Assembly (NCBI GenBank): GCA_964570685.1
Contig: CAZMZC010000008.1
Span: forward strand, 1-64,000
Direction of reading: 5' to 3'
DNA: 64,000 nucleotides
From: UBA1189 sp964570685
GTDB lineage: Bacteria > Bacteroidota > Bacteroidia > Bacteroidales > Bacteroidaceae
Shown here: in pieces, positions 26,627 to 34,215 of the stretch
Layout of the letters: each line of letters opens with the position of its first letter
Position numbering within the stretch: position 1 is the first letter of the stretch
The notes under the pieces: model-generated
The model's input: only the letters and a program-made list of their open reading frames with translations
Databases searched by the model: none
What the model was told of the DNA's origin: nothing
Translations under genes and position numbers: made by a program

Positions 26627-27050
26627 TTTGTTGGTTGTTTATGTTGTATCAAATACCTATTCCCCAATGTTTTACAGACCAAAGAGTCAAAATCAGACAA
26701 AAACATTTGGTCCTGCTTCGGTCTGTATTCTTCGTATACCTTGGCAACAGTTCTTTCTGCTTCTTCACGTGACATCGAACCTTTTCCTGTCAAGATAGCA
26801 TAGCTACGGGACGGTCAGAATTTGCAATTTGCATTTTTTGCAAATTGCTTTTTTCTTCCAACTCCCCAGACGAAAATATATTAGACAGATGGCGAGATAT
26901 ACCCGATACGTTGACTCCAAACAACTCGGCCATTGCTTTTTGAGTTGCCCATATGGTCTCTGATTCAGTGTCTACCAATACTTGTACCTTTACACTACCG
27001 TCTTCGGAGTTATAAAAGATAAAATCCTTAACTCTTTCTATATTTCCCAT
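26623..27050 (-). pseudogene. rhuM-family gene with internal deletion
   Basis: From ATG 27050 about 82 codons encode the N-terminal part of RhuM-type proteins (DGSVKVQVLVDTESETIWAT, then QKAMAELFGVNVSGISRHL, a winged-helix-like region), ending at a stop after DRPVAMLS. In another frame from about 26808 to 26623 the C-terminal part continues (ILTGKGSMSREEAERTVAKV, then YEEYRPKQDQMFLSDFD). The middle ~200 residues of the usual ~330 are missing and the join is out of frame. A -7 box TAAATTTG (minus) remains at 27076-27083. Non-functional remnant; RhuM proteins are common cargo of genomic islands. Confidence 0.75.
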
Positions 27051-27202
27051 ATCGAAATAGTTTACGATTCATTTGCAAATTTATGAATATTTTGGTAATT
27101 TATGTTGAAAAAGAAACAATTATTGTAAATAACCATGCCGGAACTTCACAGCCCCGGCATGGATTGGTCTTGAACATTAACTTTAATACTTTAAAAGCTT
27201 AT

Positions 27203-28339
27203 TTATTTAATTATCTTACGCTTATTGTATTCGAAGAGAGGTTGGTTTTGCTTCAAGGCTTCAACGTCGAGGTTCATGACAGCCTGGCCTTCCCAGTTTG
27301 CTCCCCATGCCTTGAATGGCTCCCCATCGGGTTCCATAAAAGATATCGTCTCTACATTCAACGGTAGGGGTTCAAATACATACATGAGTGCAAAATAGTC
27401 GCCCGAATAGCCTTCCATCCAGAAGTTGTGGTCTATCGGAAGCCCTACCACTTCCTTGAGTTTGTATCTGTTGCCCGACTCGTCTACAAGTACTGTTCCC
27501 GAATGTATTCCGAAATATTCTCGCATCCAGTTTTGTTCTTTAGCATAGGCCAAGTAAGTAGCCTCGGCGGTACGCCAAAGTGCCATAGTCCCCTCTTTTA
27601 CAGGTTTTATCAGATGGGCATCGGTATAGGCTCCCCATGTGTCGGCATCATTCTTGTGGTACTTTCCTTCTTCCTTCACAAGTCGGGGTGTATGGAATGT
27701 TGGGGCGATGTCGTATGAGGGTTTTTCCTCTTTTGTTCTTTTCAATTTTATATCGCGGCCACGCATTTGCCAGTTGGGTACACCATAGATGGCAATCTCT
27801 GTTGTCTCTGCAGGAAGTTTAGGAAAATATATCTGAAAATCGAGCATAGTGCCCTTTGGAGCCTTTACCGCAAAGTACTTTTCCCAACAGTCAGGCACAG
27901 ACCTAATGGCACGATAGTGTATTCCAGTTTCTTTGTCCACTATTCCAGTTTCGTCTGAAGCTAACCAGAAGTTCTTCAATACGTCTGCCGGCATTTGGAA
28001 ATAACAGTGCAGTACGGTATATTTGCCCTCCTCTGTCAGTTCCCAACACAATGAGGTCATTCCGCTCTTATTTGTTTTGGGCAAAGGAAGATTCAGTTCT
28101 TCCACCGTAGGCACATTCTCAGCCCAAAGGGTTTCGGTTTGCTTGTTACGATCCTCTGTTTTGTGCCATACAACAGCTTTCATCCCTGTCTCTTCGTCCT
28201 GTTTCACTTCGGGAGTACCTACTAAATACACGCCTTTGCTGGTGGCAAGGACCTTAGCATCTTTCTTTTGTGCTTGCGCTGTAACACCAATCAGTGCAAC
28301 GAGGCAAAGCAACACGATTTTGTTTGTTTTCGTTTTCAT
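27203..28339 (-). CDS. Secreted protein with two related beta modules
   Basis: 378 residues with a cleavable signal peptide (about 1-23, ending VTAQAQ). Two diverged modules are visible: one ending DFQIYFPKLPAETTEIAIYG and one ending ALMYVFEPLPLNVETISFME. The second closely resembles the N-terminal module of the 612-residue lipoprotein next door (FTLLFEPLPKSTTSFDYIE). No catalytic motif. It starts 12 nt after the anti-sigma-like gene, so it is probably expressed from the sigma-factor operon. Function unknown. Confidence 0.8.
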   Translation of the reverse strand: MKTKTNKIVLLCLVALIGVTAQAQKKDAKVLATSKGVYLVGTPEVKQDEETGMKAVVWHKTEDRNKQTETLWAENVPTVEELNLPLPKTNKSGMTSLCWELTEEGKYTVLHCYFQMPADVLKNFWLASDETGIVDKETGIHYRAIRSVPDCWEKYFAVKAPKGTMLDFQIYFPKLPAETTEIAIYGVPNWQMRGRDIKLKRTKEEKPSYDIAPTFHTPRLVKEEGKYHKNDADTWGAYTDAHLIKPVKEGTMALWRTAEATYLAYAKEQNWMREYFGIHSGTVLVDESGNRYKLKEVVGLPIDHNFWMEGYSGDYFALMYVFEPLPLNVETISFMEPDGEPFKAWGANWEGQAVMNLDVEALKQNQPLFEYNKRKIIK

Positions 28340-28351
28340 ATCGTCTATAGA

Positions 28352-29170
28352 TTAAAAAGTGTAATAAAAATGATTGGCCTTGGCGTTTGTATAGCTGGCA
28401 AGCGACAGAGTGGTACCTATCGGTGCATTCACTCCATAAAGGAAGGTGTTGGTACCAATCTTTTCTGCAAACCATCGGTGATTGCGCCCTTCGTGTACGT
28501 CCTGAAGTTCGAAGAGGAATTGCGACTGCGACAGATGGAGCTGGTAGCCAGGACTATTGTTGTCGTACCAGCAAGCGACTTGCAACAGACGACCGAAGAC
28601 ATCGACTTTCTTTCTGTCGGGGAATATGTAGATGTAGTCGACGATGCTGGCATCCAGTGCAGTGACGCTATCCATTGGTTCCTGCTCTATACCATAGTTG
28701 GCTGCCAACTTGGCGATGAACTCATCCACGAGGACAGGACTTTTATAGGTGGTGTCGGTGGCTGATGCGTAGACGACCCTTGTGCCCTCTGCCATAGGCT
28801 GGGGAGGTAGCTGTGCCTCATTGCCTTGCCATGAATGCCCAAGAATGAATACTGCTATAATGCAAGCTGCTACCGCTGGCCACATCCAACGCGACAATAA
28901 GGTAGGGCGTTGTGGCTGTATCTCTACGCGATGGCCCAGCCGCTCATTGAGGTCGGCAGGCGAATCTGCCTGTTTCGTGGTCTCCTCCTCAATATCCACC
29001 TTTCCTGCATCGAACAGGGCAAACATCTCCTTATATACCGCCCACTCTTCGCCCACCTCGTGGGTGCGGAAGTACTGTGCCAGCACATCTTCCTCGACGA
29101 TGCTGGTGGTGCCAGCCATAAACTTGTCTATCAGCTGGGCTATTTCCTGTTTATCATACTGATGCTTCAT
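28352..29170 (-). CDS. Anti-sigma-factor-like membrane protein
   Basis: 272 residues. The N-terminal ~90 are cytoplasmic and helical, one membrane helix lies at about 94-112 (WPAVAACIIAVFILGHSW), and the rest is periplasmic with an aromatic-rich C terminus. It begins 2 nt after the ECF sigma gene, the standard position for a transmembrane anti-sigma factor. No FecR or zinc-anchor motif is visible, so the assignment rests on topology and position. Confidence 0.65.
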   Translation of the reverse strand: MKHQYDKQEIAQLIDKFMAGTTSIVEEDVLAQYFRTHEVGEEWAVYKEMFALFDAGKVDIEEETTKQADSPADLNERLGHRVEIQPQRPTLLSRWMWPAVAACIIAVFILGHSWQGNEAQLPPQPMAEGTRVVYASATDTTYKSPVLVDEFIAKLAANYGIEQEPMDSVTALDASIVDYIYIFPDRKKVDVFGRLLQVACWYDNNSPGYQLHLSQSQFLFELQDVHEGRNHRWFAEKIGTNTFLYGVNAPIGTTLSLASYTNAKANHFYYTF

Positions 29171-29172
29171 AG

Positions 29173-29664
29173 TTAGTTCCTCCTCAATAGTTTGTTTTGT
29201 AGTTCGCAGCGTGCTCGTGTCAGCAGTGTAGATACCGAGCTCTGCTTTATGCCCAGGATATCGGCAATCTCGCTCAGCTCCCGGCGTTCCAGCTGACGCA
29301 TCCTCAGTATCATCCCTGCGGTGGTGGGCAGGCTGTCAATCTGTTCGTTCAGCCATTGCTCCAGTTCTGCATATTCGAGTCGGGCATGTGGCGTGTCTTC
29401 GTCGGCAAGTGGCAGCGCGTCGTCTATCTCCTTGTACTGATGCGTGGTGCGCCATCGGTCGATGCAGACACGCTTCGCTGTAATGGTTACAGAAGCATCC
29501 AGATGGGTGGCATCGTTGAGCTGCTCGTGCAGGCTCCATAGGCGGAGCATCACGTCCTGCGCAATGTCTTCGGCGTCATCCATGCAATAGCCGAAATTTC
29601 CTGCTATCGACACGGCCTTGGCTCGCATCTCGTTTGCCATGTATGTGAATTCTTCTTGTGTCAT
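29173..29664 (-). CDS. ECF-type RNA polymerase sigma factor
   Basis: 163 residues from ATG 29664 (MTQEEFTYMANEMRAKAV), the usual size; in-frame ATGs at 29742 and 29793 would add about 26 and 43 residues without homology. Region 2 is GNFGYCMDDAEDIAQDVMLR-LWSL and region 4 is ILRMRQLERRELSEIADILG-IKQSSVSTLLTRAR. Heads a three-gene unit with the anti-sigma-like gene (2 nt gap) and the secreted protein (12 nt gap). Probably autoregulated and responsive to an envelope signal. Confidence 0.9.
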   Translation of the reverse strand: MTQEEFTYMANEMRAKAVSIAGNFGYCMDDAEDIAQDVMLRLWSLHEQLNDATHLDASVTITAKRVCIDRWRTTHQYKEIDDALPLADEDTPHARLEYAELEQWLNEQIDSLPTTAGMILRMRQLERRELSEIADILGIKQSSVSTLLTRARCELQNKLLRRN

Positions 29665-29879
29665 TACGCTATATAAACGAACAGCCTGCCACAAATTAAA
29701 CAAGAAATCGTCACTTTCTTTAATTTTTCTTTCATTTTCCATTTTTAAGGAGGCATAGTTCCATAGTCCTGCTTGATCGTTAACTCGTCGCAAATGAACA
29801 GAAAAACTCGCCCCTCGCCAAAAGAAAAATCTAAAAATATGGATTTAGACGATGAAATGGGGAAAATGGAAGGAAATAA

Positions 29880-29910
29880 TTTGTAGTCTGCTTAGCATGA
29901 AGTACTTTTG
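29880..29910 (+). promoter_or_regulatory. Housekeeping promoter
   Basis: TTTG (29880-29883), 19 bp, TACTTTTG (29903-29910), 25 nt before the next gene. Confidence 0.85.
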
Positions 29911-29935
29911 CAAAAAATACTCATAAGCATATACT

Positions 29936-30343
29936 ATGATACCTGAAGGCAACACCTTGGAAGATATAAGAGAAAGAGAACGGATAATACGGGAGTTTTA
30001 TCGGGAATGGAAAGAGAAAAATCCATCGCAACGAAAATACAACCTCTCACTGAAGGAGTATATAAACATCCGTATGGTATCAATCGTAGAAACCAGCGAG
30101 CATGCTGCAAAAAGTTATCTCTCCACCTTGGCTGTATTGCAACTGGATGCGATACTGATAGGAGCACGCAAAGTGTCATTAAAGAAGCCAAAACCAGGGA
30201 ACAAGAACCAACAGCCATTCGAGCGCATCATGATAATGGAGTACGACTTGGTGGGTATAGGTACGGTGAAGATGACCGTAGGAGTACGCCGCAGAACACA
30301 AGAAAAGGTGCAGTATTGTATCACTGCCATCGACAACAAATAA
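29936..30343 (+). CDS. Conserved Bacteroidales protein of unknown function
   Basis: 135 residues, soluble, starting MIPEGNTLEDIRERERIIRE. The N-terminal half is helical and charged (YNLSLKEYINIR), and a central segment reads SYLSTLAVLQLDAILIGA. The C-terminal half is a small beta domain ending KVQYCITAIDNK. I recall near-identical hypothetical proteins across Prevotella and Bacteroides but no assigned function. Monocistronic with a textbook promoter. The convergent small-RNA candidate ends against it. Confidence 0.8.
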   Translation: MIPEGNTLEDIRERERIIREFYREWKEKNPSQRKYNLSLKEYINIRMVSIVETSEHAAKSYLSTLAVLQLDAILIGARKVSLKKPKPGNKNQQPFERIMIMEYDLVGIGTVKMTVGVRRRTQEKVQYCITAIDNK

Positions 30344-30475
30344 AAAAGGACGGTACACGACCATCCTTATAATTGCCCCAAATGCGTGGCGGAGGGTTAC
30401 ACTATTGTGTGTGATGCTATGCTGGCGGGGACTTGGCACGACCCATATGCATCGTCCGTTCACGACTTACATTTC
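30342..30475 (-). ncRNA. Candidate small RNA with promoter and terminator
   Basis: A full minus-strand promoter (30481-30511) faces this stretch, which contains no open frame of note. It ends in AAGGATGGT / ACCGTCCTT (one G-T pair, 5-nt loop) followed by TTTTTT, a clear minus-strand intrinsic terminator at about 30342-30369. The predicted transcript is about 130 nt. No match to 6S, SRP, tmRNA or RNase P RNA was recognised. It converges on the gene ending at 30343. Confidence 0.6.
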
Positions 30476-30480
30476 TGCGG

Positions 30481-30511
30481 CAAAGGTAGTAACTATAATT
30501 GAAACGCACAA
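30481..30511 (-). promoter_or_regulatory. Promoter of the candidate small RNA
   Basis: On the minus strand TTG (30509-30511), 20 bp, TACCTTTG (30481-30488). Full consensus match with no gene on this strand downstream. Confidence 0.8.
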
Positions 30512-30643
30512 GTTTTGTAATTGTTTTTTCACAACAAACGACATAGATTGCAAAACACCTCACCTATGAAGAAGCGCCGCAATACCTACATATATATACT
30601 ACTATTCCGACACGGCAAAAACAAACCACGACATCAAACTATC

Positions 30644-30862
30644 CATAAACTATACAAATTTTCGGCGTAACCCTGATATAGCTCAGTGCATTACGCCGAC
30701 AAAATGTACAATGTGCCGTTAGCGTATATGTTCATCTGCCAAAATTCCCTGGTGTGGGCGGTAGTAGCCGTCGGTGCGGGGCACGCGCTCCAGCTCACCC
30801 AGCGCGACGTACTCTGCAATCTTGCGGTACGAGGTGCTCATGGCATAGCGACTTATACGGAG
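30644..30862 (-). repeat. Direct repeat L flanking the C10 peptidase cassette
   Basis: 30644-30735 is about 95 percent identical to 33087-33178 (including ATCCATAAACTATACAAA and the 9-bp hairpin CGGCGTAAC...GTTACGCCG). The similarity continues more weakly through 30862 into coding sequence of the HU-HIG gene (to about 33306). Same orientation as the intact copy. Confidence 0.8.
30719..30862 (-). pseudogene. 3' fragment of an HU-HIG gene
   Basis: The minus strand reads ISRYAMSTSYRKIAEYVALG, then ELERVPRTDGYYRP, matching ISHYAISTSYQKLADYVAHG and EMEPVPRIKGCYRP at the end of the HU-HIG protein encoded at 33178-33825. One C is missing after the YRP codons, shifting the final residues. No start codon and no HU domain remain. 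It directly follows the lipoprotein gene. Confidence 0.8.
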
Positions 30863-30881
30863 GGGCAAAGGCTGCGGTTCT

Positions 30882-31496
30882 CTACAAATGCTTAAGTACT
30901 ATTACTGAGTATTCAGCCTCGACTTGAGCACTGTTACTAAATCCCTCTTCATTATATTTTGCTTCAAATCTCAGTATAATATAAGTGTCATCAATATACA
31001 ATAGGCGTGGAACAATAACTTTGCTTCCAAACCTACAATGCAAATCCGTGCCATATAGAAGTTGGGTATCCGCATCAAAACGATACCGCTTGGAGTATCT
31101 CCCAGCGATGGATGGGTCGTAGTCGTAATCAAAATCTATATTTACAATGCTGTCGTTAAAAGTGCATTTGTACCCACTCTCACCCATGGCTAACGACAAT
31201 AGATTAATTTTATCTTTAGACATAGGGTGATTGGGAAAAGGATGAACATAGTTTCTCACTCCTTCATGGTCATAACATTCATAAAGAGCACTATTTACAT
31301 AACTTTTGCCTTTTACGAATGCGCGAAATTCTTCAAGCGAATAAGGCCTACTACCCAAAGAGTCTTCTGGTATATTGGTTTCGGGGAAATAGGCGACAGA
31401 CCGCTTATCCTTAACAACTTCCATCGGCTGAGTCCCATTTGTTGCTTTGCACGCGACAAACAGAATACAAATCATAACTACAAGTATATTTTTCAT
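30882..31496 (-). CDS. Lipoprotein downstream of a C10 peptidase, candidate inhibitor
   Basis: 204 residues from ATG 31496 (MKNILVVMICILFVACKATN); a TTG at 31502 overlapping the peptidase stop is less likely. Lipobox FVAC gives a lipidated Cys at about residue 16. The mature part is beta-rich and Tyr-rich, with no catalytic motif. It starts 2 nt after the stop of the C10 peptidase gene, so the pair is translationally coupled. In Bacteroides fragilis, C10 peptidases are linked to small inhibitors, so an inhibitor or tethering role is inferred from position only. Confidence 0.75.
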   Translation of the reverse strand: MKNILVVMICILFVACKATNGTQPMEVVKDKRSVAYFPETNIPEDSLGSRPYSLEEFRAFVKGKSYVNSALYECYDHEGVRNYVHPFPNHPMSKDKINLLSLAMGESGYKCTFNDSIVNIDFDYDYDPSIAGRYSKRYRFDADTQLLYGTDLHCRFGSKVIVPRLLYIDDTYIILRFEAKYNEEGFSNSAQVEAEYSVIVLKHL

Positions 31497-31498
31497 CT

Positions 31499-32845
31499 TC
31501 AATTAAGCACTAACGGCTTTCTAATATTGGGCTGTATCATTAATTGAGTAGGATAATTATTTGCATAATTAGTACCTACCCCTGCGTCATATTCGGCCCC
31601 TTTGTTTGCTTGATATACTCCAGAAGAAAAATAGCCATTACATGTACCATCCCATCCCCAGTTAATATGATTATAATTAAGGATATCGTATGACTCATAC
31701 ATTACTTCCCATTGCTCATTACCCTCAGGCCTAACATATTCTGTAGTTGTTTTCGTGATTCTTCGGTGTCCATCAACAACCCATGCATGCCCTTCTTGAG
31801 CATCAGCTTTAACCCCCTGCATATATACCAATGCTCTTGTGCTAAGACTTCGCTGTACAATGCTGTCTTTATATGCTTGATATCCACCAAAGCTATACCC
31901 TAAATTTTGCAATACGGAGGCAACAGTCTCACCATACGCACCCGCTGCTCCTACTCTATAATTGGTGTTAAGCAATTTTCCAAGTTGCCTCAGGACTTTC
32001 CCGATTTCCTTATGGGTCTCAACAGGAGTAATGGACGATAAGGCACAATAAACACAATCGTGTCCAACTGTGTCCTGTGATAAAAAATGCAACTTTATAT
32101 CATCCCAATGCAGCTCCAGCGAATACAAGGAGTCAGTATAATCTATTGTCAGTGAAGACGGGTATTCATAAAATGTCATTATCTGCGCTAACGCAGTAGC
32201 AACACAACCAGAACGAGACTGTTGCCCATCAGAAGTTAAACAATACATATTGTACGGCCATTTTTGTCCCCATCGAATTTCAAGATAAGGCCCATATGAT
32301 AGGGTGTCATACACGGTCTCTCTTTTATAATCTAGGAGAACATCAGGACCATAATTTATTTCAGCAATAGTACTCCCCACGTATCTTTTTGCCATGTCCA
32401 TATACATATCGAAGCCTTCATTCTTCGTGTCTTCACCTACTACATAATTACCTTGCTCAGTCACAGCAATCAATTCCTCTGTTGCGCGATTGGCCGAGAC
32501 TATCGCAAAGCCAGCGTCATCCTCGAAATTGAATACATACATCAGGGTGTCGGAAATTTCCGCAGAACGAGTAGAGGAACCATCAACAACGTATTGTACA
32601 TCGAAAGGATTAACAGTACGTGGTTTGCTCGAGCGGGTAGTATTAACTTCATCCAACATCTTTATTGCATCTTGTGCTACAGAAAGAGCTTCTTTGTAAG
32701 TACGAGATGGGGAGAGTTCCTTCGTGGGACTCAATGAAGTGTCTGCTTGTATTGCCAAATCATCTATGCCGTCCTGTGTGCAAGCGATTAATACTGATGC
32801 TACTAATACAGCAGCAACATTCCCATTTTTTAGATTTCTTTTCAT
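31499..32845 (-). CDS. C10 (streptopain-like) cysteine peptidase lipoprotein
   Basis: 448-residue secreted papain-fold protease of the SpeB family. The lipobox VLIAC (Cys22) predicts an envelope-attached precursor. A Spi-like propeptide spans about 40-170 (FAIVSANRATEELIAVTEQG). The mature enzyme has the catalytic Cys214 (RSGCVATALAQIM), His353 (GHAWVVDGH) and the Trp loop NWGWDG at 395-400. All catalytic parts are present. AT-rich relative to the core genome. It has its own promoter and is coupled to the lipoprotein gene. Likely degrades host or dietary proteins. Confidence 0.93.
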   Translation of the reverse strand: MKRNLKNGNVAAVLVASVLIACTQDGIDDLAIQADTSLSPTKELSPSRTYKEALSVAQDAIKMLDEVNTTRSSKPRTVNPFDVQYVVDGSSTRSAEISDTLMYVFNFEDDAGFAIVSANRATEELIAVTEQGNYVVGEDTKNEGFDMYMDMAKRYVGSTIAEINYGPDVLLDYKRETVYDTLSYGPYLEIRWGQKWPYNMYCLTSDGQQSRSGCVATALAQIMTFYEYPSSLTIDYTDSLYSLELHWDDIKLHFLSQDTVGHDCVYCALSSITPVETHKEIGKVLRQLGKLLNTNYRVGAAGAYGETVASVLQNLGYSFGGYQAYKDSIVQRSLSTRALVYMQGVKADAQEGHAWVVDGHRRITKTTTEYVRPEGNEQWEVMYESYDILNYNHINWGWDGTCNGYFSSGVYQANKGAEYDAGVGTNYANNYPTQLMIQPNIRKPLVLN

Positions 32846-33177
32846 AAGAGGTAATATATTTATAATTTATGACATGTATTTCACCATGACAAAAATATAC
32901 ACTAAAATCCAATTCCACAACGCCTCCCCCCAAATAATTTGCTATTTATGATTACTGTAACTATGGACTAGCGGATTATGATTAATTAAAACAGATATTT
33001 ATACGATATTTATGAGCAATTTACGGTAATTGCCTGTGGGCGGCGAACTTCGTTTCATGTTGAAAAAGAAAGGAAACACAGAACCTATCCATAAACTATA
33101 CAAAATTTCGGCGTAACCCTGATATAGCTCAGTGCGTTACGCCGACAAAATGTACAATGCGCCGTTAGCGTATATGC
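32846..33177. other. Intergenic stretch between the C10 peptidase and HU-HIG genes
   Basis: Holds the peptidase promoter (32890-32920), AT-rich filler, copy 3 of the dispersed repeat (33008-33074), and direct repeat R with the HU-HIG terminator-like hairpin (33109-33144). No gene seen. Confidence 0.7.
32890..32920 (-). promoter_or_regulatory. Promoter of the C10 peptidase
   Basis: Minus strand TTG (32918-32920), 20 bp, TATTTTTG (32890-32897), about 45 nt before the start codon. Confidence 0.8.
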
Positions 33178-33306
33178 TCATTTCCCGAAATTCCCTGGTG
33201 TGGGGCGGTAGCAGCCTTTGATGCGGGGCACAGGCTCCATCTCACCATGGGCCACATAGTCGGCCAACTTCTGATACGAGGTGCTGATAGCGTAGTGACT
33301 GATGCG
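33087..33306 (-). repeat. Direct repeat R flanking the C10 peptidase cassette
   Basis: Intact counterpart of 30644-30862. It comprises the 3' end of the HU-HIG gene and ~90 bp after it, including the hairpin 33109-33144 (CGGCGTAAC / GTTACGCCG) that may terminate the gene. Confidence 0.8.
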
Positions 33307-33825
33307 GGCAAACTCGCGGACGCTGATGTCGTCGTGTGTCTCGAAGTGCTCATACAGTGCGTCGGCCAGCTCGGGAGCTGCGAGGGGCTGGCGCACCTTA
33401 CCCTCCACCTTGAACTTCACGTCGGCAAGGCGGTCGAGCAGGTGCTTGTCGGGGCGGAAGCGTATGCCGCTGATGCGTACGTCCTTGCCCGTGGGAGGTG
33501 TGGAGCCGCTATGACTGCTCAGCTCCATGGTGAGCGAACCTAAGCCGTCGAGTTGCACGCGGTGTCCCTCGCACAGGGCATCGGTGATGGCCGTGCGCAA
33601 GGCATCCCACACGAGCTTCACATCGGTGGGCGTGGCGGTGGTGGCATGACTGATGTCGTGTGCCATCTGCTCGATGTCTACCTTCTGCGGATGGGCAATG
33701 CCGACGGCTACACCTTGTATGTCGGTCTCGGTACCGCAAAGGAGGCGGCGACTGGTCAGTGTGCAGTTCACCACAGGGGCGTAACTGCTCTCATGGTGCA
33801 CATGCTTCGATTTCTTGATTTTCAT
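33178..33825 (-). CDS. HU-HIG domain DNA-binding protein
   Basis: 215 residues. Residues about 1-125 form an HU/IHF-like domain of the HU-HIG type seen in Bacteroidota (SRRLLCGTETDIQGVAVGIA; VWDALRTAITDALCEGHRVQ, then LDGLGSLTME). The C-terminal ~70 residues look like an added winged helix (ELADALYEHFETHDDISVRE, then FARISHYAISTSYQKLADYV). Probably a nucleoid-associated or regulatory DNA binder. It is transcribed divergently from the DUF3987 gene, a frequent neighbour, through a ~130-nt leader containing a 22-bp repeat array. Confidence 0.88.
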   Translation of the reverse strand: MKIKKSKHVHHESSYAPVVNCTLTSRRLLCGTETDIQGVAVGIAHPQKVDIEQMAHDISHATTATPTDVKLVWDALRTAITDALCEGHRVQLDGLGSLTMELSSHSGSTPPTGKDVRISGIRFRPDKHLLDRLADVKFKVEGKVRQPLAAPELADALYEHFETHDDISVREFARISHYAISTSYQKLADYVAHGEMEPVPRIKGCYRPTPGNFGK

Positions 33826-33841
33826 AGGGAGTCAGTGTTTT

Positions 33842-33944
33842 TTCTATAGTCCGAAAGTTTTTCTATTCGCAGTCAGAATCTTTTCTACTCGCGAGCGGAA
33901 TGTTTTCTATTCGCGGTCAGAAACCATTCTATTCGCAGTCAGAA
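33842..33944 (-). repeat. 22-bp period array in the HU-HIG leader
   Basis: On the plus strand, TTCT...GAA units start at 33842, 33861, 33883, 33905 and 33927. The last four are spaced exactly 22 bp. The consensus is TTCTATTCGCAGTCAGAA plus four spacer bases, with TTCT/AGAA dyad ends. The first unit is degenerate and offset. The array lies between the promoter (-7 box 33965-33972) and the start codon 33825, so it is transcribed. Candidate operator for the HU-HIG protein itself, or an RNA regulatory element. Confidence 0.8.
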
Positions 33945-33964
33945 ATATTTTTCTCTTTGTAGAA

Positions 33965-33995
33965 CAAAGATAATAAATAGTTCCGATTCTTGCAA
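33965..33995 (-). promoter_or_regulatory. Promoter of the HU-HIG gene
   Basis: Minus strand TTG (33993-33995), 20 bp, TATCTTTG (33965-33972). Confidence 0.8.
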
Positions 33996-34039
33996 ACGAA
34001 CCGTCCATTTTATTTGCAAGTATACTGGTTCTCAGGGTA

Positions 34040-34070
34040 TTGACATGGGGATTTTCAGGTTGTATATTTG
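34040..34070 (+). promoter_or_regulatory. Promoter of the DUF3987 gene
   Basis: TTG (34040-34042), 20 bp, TATATTTG (34063-34070). Divergent from the HU-HIG promoter, with the -33 elements 44 bp apart. The ~140-nt leader contains a TCCCTCT/AGAGGGA hairpin at about 34137-34157. Confidence 0.8.
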
Positions 34071-34215
34071 CAGTGGAAATCAACGATGACGATAACGATG
34101 ACACTGACTAAGCTAACCAAAAAGCACTGTCCAACTCTCCCTCTGTTTATAGAGGGACAGTTAGCATAAGGTCTCCATTTGAAATGTATTTACTAACCTT
34201 TTAATCATATTTATT

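Noticed and set aside
26755..26775. TTCACGTGA as a possible parS half-site
   Set aside because: Only the core matches, and it lies inside the rhuM remnant, far from the parAB genes.
30566..30673. Small frame of 35 codons (MKKRRNTYIYILLFRHGKNK...)
   Set aside because: No promoter or conserved motif. It runs into the direct-repeat DNA, and composition alone is too weak to call a gene.
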